Assembly (NCBI GenBank): GCA_947311845.1
Contig: CAMZMU010000075.1
Coordinates: 20,990,747-21,054,746, forward strand
DNA from: Poa pratensis
Taxonomy: Eukaryota; Streptophyta; Magnoliopsida; Poales; Poaceae
Direction: 5' to 3'
Length of the DNA stretch: 64,000 bases
Shown: in pieces, positions 23,901-32,900 of the stretch
How the letters are laid out: each line of letters opens with the position of its first letter
Position numbering within the stretch: position 1 is the first letter of the stretch
Notes under the pieces: generated by a model
Database searches by the model: none
Seen by the model: the letters and a program-made list of their open reading frames with translations, nothing else
What the model was told of the DNA's origin: nothing
Position numbers and translations under genes: made by a program

Positions 23901-26900
23901 GGTTTCAGAGGAGGAAAATAGTCTACTTACTAAACTCTATTCAGAGGATGAAGTGAGAAAGGCAGTTTTCCAAATGAAACTGAATACAGCTCCTGGACCC
24001 GATGGCTTCCCGACGGAGTTCTACCAGAACTTCTGGGATGTCATCAAGTCGGATCTGCTTCAACTATTTGCTTGTCTCCACGATGGACAACTTGAGTTGT
24101 TTCGACTCAATTTTGGTGAGATAATTTTATTACCTAAGATTAATGAGGCAGAAAGGACTCAACAATACAAACCTATCGGCCTACTAAACGTTAGTTTTAA
24201 TTTTTTTACTAAAGTTGCGACGATTCGGCTGAATAGTGTGGCAGATCATGTGGTTCGTCCGTCCCAGACAGCTTTCATGCAAGGTCGTAACATCCTTGAT
24301 GGGGTGGCAATCCTACATGAAACAGTTCACGAACTACATAGGAAAAAGTTGAATGGGGTAATCCTTAAAATTGATTTTGAGAAAGCTTATGATAAAGTCA
24401 ATTGGTCCTTCCTCCAATAGACCCTCAGAATGAAAGGCTTTTCTACTGAGTGGAGAGCGCTAATAGATAACTTTGTCTCGAGAGGAAGTGTTGCTATTAA
24501 TGTCAATGATGACACGGGCAAATTCTTCCAAACGAAAAAAAGGTCTTAGGCAAGGTGACCCGCTATCGCCAATACTATTTAATATAGTGGCTGATATGTT
24601 GGCTATCTTGATCGAAAGCGCTAAATCTGTAGGCCAAATTGAAGGAGTGATTCCACATCTAGTCGATGGTGGCTTATCGATTCTTCAATACGCTGACGAT
24701 ACAATTCTTTTTATGGAACATGACATCGAAAAAGCTCGAAACTTAAAGCTGATCTTGTCAGCCTTTGAGCAATTGTCGGGTCTTAAGATCAATTTTCATA
24801 AAAGTGAATTGTTTTGCTTTGGCGAGGCTCAAGAAAATGCCGCCTTGTATGCTGAACTTTTCGGCTGTGAACAAGGTCAATTTCCTATCAACTATTTGGG
24901 TATTCCGATTCACTTTCGGAGACTTACAAATGCTGAGTGGAAAAAGGTGGAGGAAAGGCTTCAAACACGTTTAAATAGCTGGAAAGGCAAACTCTTATCC
25001 CTGGGTGGAAGATTGGTTCTCATAAATTCGGTACTTACAAACATGGTACTGTATGTGATATCATTCTTCCAATTACCTAAAGTAATCTTAAAACGATTGG
25101 GTTACTTCCGATCTAGATTCTTTTGGCAAGGGGATAGTGAGAAGAAAAATTATCGACTAACTAAGTGGAGTGTGGTTTGCTGCCCTAAAGACCAAGGAGG
25201 GCTGGGTGTTCATGACCTTGAGGTCAAGAACAGAGCTTTACTTGGTAAATGGCTCTCCAAGCTTTTTTTTCTGAAGATGGAATCTGGCAAACCCTCCTTA
25301 GGAGGAAGTACGTGGGATCACAAGCCGTATCTCAGGTTATTTGGAAACCTGGCGATTCACACTTCTGGGCAGGCCTTATGGCTACGCAGAAGTTCTTTTT
25401 CCCACATGGTTCTTTCTCAATTAGGGATGGATCGGAAATTCGATTCTGGGAGGATACATGGCTAGGCCAATCCACTCTCAGAGAACAATATCCGGATCTG
25501 TATGCAATTGTACGAAACAAGAGCGACACGATCGCTAAGGTGTTGGGTACCTCCCCACCGGATGTTTCGTTCAGGAGAAGTTTACTTGGAACGAGGCAAG
25601 CATCCTGGATTGCTTTGCTCAACCGATTGGATTCCATCAATCTATCGGAAGGCCCAGATAAATTTCGATGGAATCTTACGAAGAATGGTAAATTCTCGGT
25701 TGATTCTATGTATAGAGCATTAATCTTACCCGTAGGACCGGTCGATATTAAGGATAATAACAAAATTTGGAAGATGGAGATCCCGCTAAAAACTAAGGTG
25801 TTTGCGTGGTATCTTCGTCGAGGTGTAATTCTTACAAAAGATAACCTTGCCAAACGCAATTGGCACGGAAGCAAAAAGTGTGTCTTCTGTCATCATGATG
25901 AGACCATTACACACTTATTCTTTCAGTGCGAGTTAGCCAGGTCTATATGGTCAGCCATCCAGATAGGTTCTACCTTACATCCCCCGTGTTCCGTTGCAAA
26001 CATTTTTGGCAACTGGTTAAACGGGGTGGATCCTAGGTTTAAACTATTCAGTAGGGTGGGAGCGCTTGCCGTTATTTGGTCGCTGTGGCTATGTAGAAAT
26101 GACAAGGTTTTTAACGATAAAAATGCTTCTGTTATGCAGGTTATCTATCGGTGTACAGCTACGCTTCGGGCATGGGCGGCCCTGCAACGTGTGGAGCACC
26201 GAGACTTGTTTTTGGAGGTGGCGTCACGTTTGGAGGCTGCGGCCAGGGAGTTATTCTCCTGGCATGGATGGCAACATAGTCTCCGGATCGACCTACCAAC
26301 AAATTAGGCGGATCTACAATTTCTCATTTTGATATGTAATTCGCCTTTTATTTCTTCAGCATCGGGTACTTATGATCTCGTGAACTTTTGGCTGTGTGCA
26401 TCCTAGCTATGCAGAGGCCGGGTATAATGCTTAAAACTCTTAAGTAATAAAATCCCTTTATCTAAAAAAAAAGATAGAGTAAACTTAGTGTAAATCATTA
26501 CCTGCTCTTGTGACCTATATTTGATCCATTACTCCTACCATGACTAGGTGTTCCTTTTCCATTTACTTCAAGTTTATCTACTTGTTATGGTTAGGCATGC
26601 TTAGTTTGTGTGACATGATCCATTTAGTTGATGAATCAACGCTATTTTTACCCCATACGATGATGCTTGTTAATGCGAACGTTGCATGCAACCATAGAGA
26701 AACATTTAAGAAGTGAGCCCAGCTCACTTGGTTAGGGAAGTGGATGTACAACCCAGCCACCCAAGTTCAAATCCTCACGGACGCGGATTTGGGTTCTTAT
26801 TATTTAAAAAAAAACCCGCTGTAGGGGCTTCCCCTACCGCATTCCTTACAAAAAAAAGAAAAAACCATAGAGAAACAAACACATGTAACATGATTAATTA

Positions 26901-29900
26901 GTCCGGAATACGAGAGATTTTTCTAATAATGAATCACACTATTTATTAGTTGGCTTTGTCTTTCGTATTTGAAAATTAGATAGTGGACTTGTCTATAAAA
27001 CCGAAAGAGTATAAACATTAGAGTTGGCTGTGGTATTTACGAGTATATTTAGCAATCAGCCAATCGGTCTTCCACATTTTTTTTCTCCAACAAATCCACC
27101 AACGTCTTGTGCATGTCGAACCGAGTATTATTTGCAAATTTGACTACATGTTTTCTAAGATGCAATGTGTTTATGAACATGTTTAACACATATTTTGAGA
27201 AATCATAAACTAACAGATTATAGTGACAAACTGACAAATACATGAATCGGGGAGAGAAGCATAATAGAAGGAGAGGCAAAGAGAGCTCACAGTCCCCGGA
27301 GGACGTCCTCGGAGTGTCATGCCTGATGAGGTTGAAGATCTCATATGCATTGATCATCGGGGGCAGCACAGATATATTGGTGGATGCAAGAGTGACATTG
27401 TACTCGTTGTCGGTAGCCCCGTACCAGCCATAACTTTGCACCCAAGAAGCGGTCAGGTACTTTGGACTAAAATACGCAGCATAGTTACTGTCGTAGAGAA
27501 ACTCCTCGTTGTTTACGTAGACGTAGAACTGACGGAGCTGGCTCTGTTGGAAGTCGGCGAAGTGGAGCACCATAAACTGTAATGACGTATTTTGAGGCGT
27601 CCACTTCCCGATGTCTAGCAACGTGCCATTGTTGACAGCAGTGACGGCTGTCTGAAGAACAGAAATGGGCACCATGTAGCTGTCCTGCTGGATGGTATCA
27701 TTGGTGGAAAGGTATGCCCACGACGATTTGGTGGTGTCCGAGACGTGCGGCGCCTCCCATAAACGGTCATATGGATCGTCGGGAAACCTTCAAGCAAAAT
27801 AATAATCCATCAGCTCACAGGGAGAATAAATGAAGTAAACCCTTTTGTTTCTGGGACCGTCAGGCTACAATATACTCCCTCCATTTCATATTATAAGATG
27901 TTTTAGATGTTACACATGTTGTCTACATGCATATTAAAATGAGTGAACATACACACTAAAATATGTCTACATTTACCTATATTTGAATGTGGACAAATGC
28001 TAAAACATATTATATTTAGCAACGGAGGGAGTATATCAAACTTAAAACAAAGAGTTTTTTCCAAACCCCCAGAGATTCCAATTTCAGGTTTTACTACTCG
28101 TGTATCTTGTCTTATGGTTTTTGGCACGTTTTCTCTCAAAACTTGACCACCTTCGTACATATTATCTGTTAATTCTTCTTAATGACACAAAAAGAGTAGA
28201 TTGCACAAACAGACATATTTGGTTTGATGTAAATAAAAATAGATTTAGAGGCTTTGCAAGAAACACACGAACTATTAAGATTAGTTTAACACGTACCCAT
28301 AATATGCACAAATTAGCATCTATTTCTGACCTTTTTTGTCACTAAATTATCATAAATAAAAACATTGATGATTTAGAGGCCAAAATGGAGGGGCAAATCA
28401 ATCCAAATCTTAAAGTGACTGACGTGAGCTCGATGCCCCTCCACCGCGTCGTCCCAACGTGGCTGCGGGGGCGACTCACTCAGGGATGTGGAGATGTAGT
28501 GGAGGAGACGGGTGACGGTGTTTTGAAGGCATAGATGAGGCAGAAGCATAGAGGAGGCGAAGGGTGGCGGTGCCACGAGTGCGAGTTCGTTGCCACAAGG
28601 TCAGGTGGGGCGGCTAAAATCTGTCAGGAGATGGAGGATCCGACCACCAGAGGTGCAAGGCGATGCGTCGGCGTGAGGGGCGGTGTTTGGGTGGGGGCAC
28701 AAAGGAGGGTGGGAGAGATTTATAGGGGAATTGGAGTAATTTTTTTACTCCCTCCACATTTGGGCTTTGTTTTGTATGTTGAAAAATAGCCACCCCTACA
28801 GCAAATTTACAGTACATGATGGAGATATGCCTTAGAGGAAATAATAAATATTATTATTCATATCTAAGTTCATCATGAATGTTTATATTTCTGTGCTATA
28901 ACTGTCATGGTTCTTGAATGTGAGATTCAGAGTAAATGCCATATGCAGGTGTGGAAACATAAACACAAAGTAGTTTTCTAGTCTTGCCTCTAAGACTAGA
29001 TCATGTGTTACATGATGATGCCGTTTTCCTCATCATCAGCAGTTGTTAAATAACAAGGATATCGACAACAATGAGGGCACATTATTGGCAGAACAATGGT
29101 GCCGGACATACCCAACTAAATGATAAACTACGAGATCACGTCATCACATTGTTGTTAGTATTATCATAGAATTGTTATCTTATACTCCCTCTGTTTCTAA
29201 ATCTAAGATGTTTTAACATTTGTCCACATTCACATCTGTACAAATGTATCTAGACACATTTTTGTGTGTATGTTCACTCATTTTATTATGTATCTAGACA
29301 ACATGTGGAACACCTAAAACATCTTACATTTATGAACGGAGGGAGTACTCATGTCATTAGACCATGAGAATATTAAGCTCCTACGTACTAGACGTTTTAC
29401 TATGGGACTGTCAACCGTTCCTGGTAACAGGGTGATAATAACGGCAGTCTTCGGGCACTTTGAAAAAGTACGTCTACAAATTCATAGTTTTGGATTGGGA
29501 TTTGCTCCTCTGGTGATGGAGAGATATTTTTCGGGTCCTCTCGGTATTATGGTATTCATCATCGTCTGGCTAGACATAGCGTGATATGATCATGGAAATA
29601 CCGGAATATGGAAACGAGAAAGAGAACAAACCGGTAAGCGTGATATGGCTAGATATAGCGTGATATGATCATGTGAACAATTATATTATATTTTTTGCAC
29701 AAATTAAAGCTTCTAGTCATCAGAGAGATCATATATATATGTTTGGACATACCTTAATTGGCATCAGTATATGCAGTGTTTCATTGAAAACAATTTGCTC
29801 AAAAATAAGCTATCAATGGCGTGTAATATATCTGAAGTGGGACTGTCACGTCACTAGTAACAAATACCAATGGTGTGCCACGTCCATGTTAGTAGTAATG

Positions 29901-32900
29901 ATTTCTCCACGTCACTATTAGGTAATTCTATTGTCAACTGTAAATTTGATTTAAAACTCGTTAATTTTAAATAAATATTTCAACTTTGACTTTGGGAGGA
30001 GTAGGAATTGTAAGTCTATGATAGAGAATTTGGGATGGGAGACATCCGAGAAAAAGGTGTGAGATCTTTGTTGGTCCAACCGCTAGTCCAAAATTCAAAA
30101 CAGACTAAGATTAATCACACGGTAAATATTTGATCAAATGGACCAGTAACTCCGGTTACGTAAAATTAGCCATAGTGCGAGTAATTAACATACCTAGTAA
30201 TAACTAATATGCATCTTTATACAATACCAACTAACCATAATGGTGACATGGCATAATATTAAATGAAGAAATAGATGATGCTGGTAACATATTGTATTAC
30301 CATCACATAACACTTTACAAGATAAAATGCATTTACAAGCTAATAAATGAATTAAAAAAACTTACTTCTACCATGTCAAATCAACCTTATTTGTTACATA
30401 TATTTTCATATTATATCTATCAAATATTATAATTTTGATAATTATTTTTATAAACTTGTCAAAATTCACTTCTTTGACTTCGGAATAATTACAAATATTA
30501 TTTTTTATGAACTACTCCATCCATTCCTAAATATAAGATATTTTAGCCTTTGTCCATATTCAGATGTATACAAATATATCTAGACACGTTTTAACGTGTA
30601 TGTTCACTCATTTTAGTTGGCATCTAAACAACATGTGAAACACGTAAAACATGTTATATTTAGAAACGGGGGAGTACCATACATTGCACATATCCTACTA
30701 TATATAAAAGTAGGTCAGAATCGCACCCCAAACCAGCCTCCACGTCGGCTTTTTTTTCCTGACCGTTCGATCATCCCGTGCGATGGCCCAGATTCCCCGC
30801 AATCTACAGTAACACTGTAGCAGTGTAATTTCTACCAATGAGACGCGGACACGTCGCGCTGCAGCGACCCTTTTGCAAAAAACCGCCCGCAAAGGACCAA
30901 TACGCAAAATCGAGAAACATTGAGGGCTTCCGTGCAAAAACGTCACCGCACCTCCTCCTTCCTCTTCTCTTCTCCCCGCGACGCGGAAATCGCCGCCGCC
31001 GGCTGCCGCCTCACGCCGCCGCTACACCCCTCCCCGTCCAAATCGCGGCCCACCACGGGATCCGCCGTCTCCGCCTCTCCCTCCTCCCCCATAGCCGCTT
31101 GCCAGGACGCCGCGGAGGCGCCGGAATCGACGCCGCCGGCCGCGCTGCCCTCCGCCGGCGGCGCTACGGCGACCCAAAGGGGGCGGCGCCGCCACCTACG
31201 GGCTCGCCGCGTCGAGGCGCGTCGGGCGCAACCCTGCGCGTGTACTGGCTCGCCGTCGTTTGACGGCGGCGCCGACGCCGCCGCAGCGGCAGTGGCAGCG
31301 CAGCCCAGGGCACTGCTGACGTCATTACGACGTCAGCGTGGGCCCAGGCTGCCAGATTTTTTTTGAAGGAAAAAATCCAAAAAATGTGAAATTCCTGTCA
31401 AGTGGGCCCCACTTACTTACAAAATTTTCACAAATTCAAAAACTTTAAATTTAATTTATACATTTCAGTCTACAATTCAAAATAACAATTACAAAAATAC
31501 TAAAATTCAAATAATGCATATCTTTACAACAACAAATATAAAAAATGTTGAAATTCAAAAAAAAATGCGTACCTTTCAAACTACACTTCAAAATAATACA
31601 AACAATATACCAACAATTATAGGAAAAAAATACCAAAACTTATAAATTTCAATCTATAATTCAAAATAATAATTATAAAAGTACTAAAATTCAAAAAATT
31701 TATATATTCAAAACTCCAATGCAAAATAATATAAACAACATATCCAAAAAAATTCTAAATTTAAAAATTTGCAAATTATCAAGCTTACCACACAAAAAAC
31801 CATTCTAAAATTTAATTTGCTACAAAAAAACAACAAAAAAAAGAGATACTCTGAAATATAAATACCTCACATATTATCTCACATAAATAATGGATGCCTC
31901 AGAACCAAAAATAAATAAATATAATCACATAAAATAATTCAACTTGCTAAATATTTTAAAATATGCAGAAATACATCGAAATGACCGTAAGAAGTGGTCC
32001 AAACTTACACAAATTTAGAACACCACTAATTTTTACCTATTTTCCAAACGTATTTCCCAAATTATATTTCTCAACTTTTAATAAAATTGTTACAATCTTA
32101 CAATAACATAAAAATATGGAGCTCCTCACATTTTTAGTTTTAATTTCATAATTATTTTTACCACAACAACAATTAAGGAAAGTTTATGAATTTTATACAA
32201 AACTCTACTTATTTAAACATGATATTCACATCAACTACAACATTTCGAAGTACAAACAATTTTTAACCATCAAAATTTCTTTGCATTTCAAAAAAATTCA
32301 AATCTTCACACCTATTAAATATCAACATTTTCAAATTTAAATTTAACCAAACACGCGCGGCATTGCCGCGCTAAGATCCCTAGTAGACCTTAACACTACG
32401 CTAAGTTAGTCCTCACGATAACCAGCGTAACCGATATTTCACCCGGCAACCATACCTCTCACTTCAAGACCAATTATGAGAATAAGCGCATCGGGAAATT
32501 CAAACTTACCGTGTTTTAGCAATCTTTGGCCCCATATTTTTCCTGTAGTACGTCGATATGGACTCGTCACCGGTAACCTGAGGGTACATAGATTTTTGGA
32601 GCGGCCTGAGCTCGACCGTGTTGACGAACGGCGTGCCGGTGCCGTTGTTCACCAGGCACAGCGGCACCCAGCTCGCCCATGCGATGAAGACCGCCTCGGA
32701 CCACCAGTAGCTCTGACCGCCGTAAGTGTCCCAGTAGTTGGTGCCTAGGTGCACGACGAACGACGGGCTGGCCGTCTTGCCGTCGTAATTCCCGTAATAG
32801 AACTCCATCCGCACCAGGTACTTGTCACCCTCTTGGTTGGGAGCGTGTAACAGTTTCGTTCGCCGGCCGGGAAGCTCCTTAGAGTTTTCGCGGAGGCGTC

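Larger units (their letters stand above)
22414..26475 (+). mobile_element. 5'-truncated LINE in intron 3 with 12-bp target duplication
   Basis: AGAGTAAACTTA occurs at 22402-22413 and again at 26476-26487. Between them lie the tail of ORF1, a whole ORF2 and an A-rich end (26464-26472). The 4.06-kb body lacks most of ORF1, as usual for incomplete reverse transcription. At the 5' junction AAACTTACTTTGAG is present twice (22407-22420 and 22443-22456), so the exact border is uncertain by about 30 bp. It is inserted antisense to the receptor kinase. Confidence 0.85.

Noticed and set aside
26705..26862. tRNA gene
   Set aside because: Box-like motifs are present but no cloverleaf can be drawn; A tail and target duplication show a SINE.
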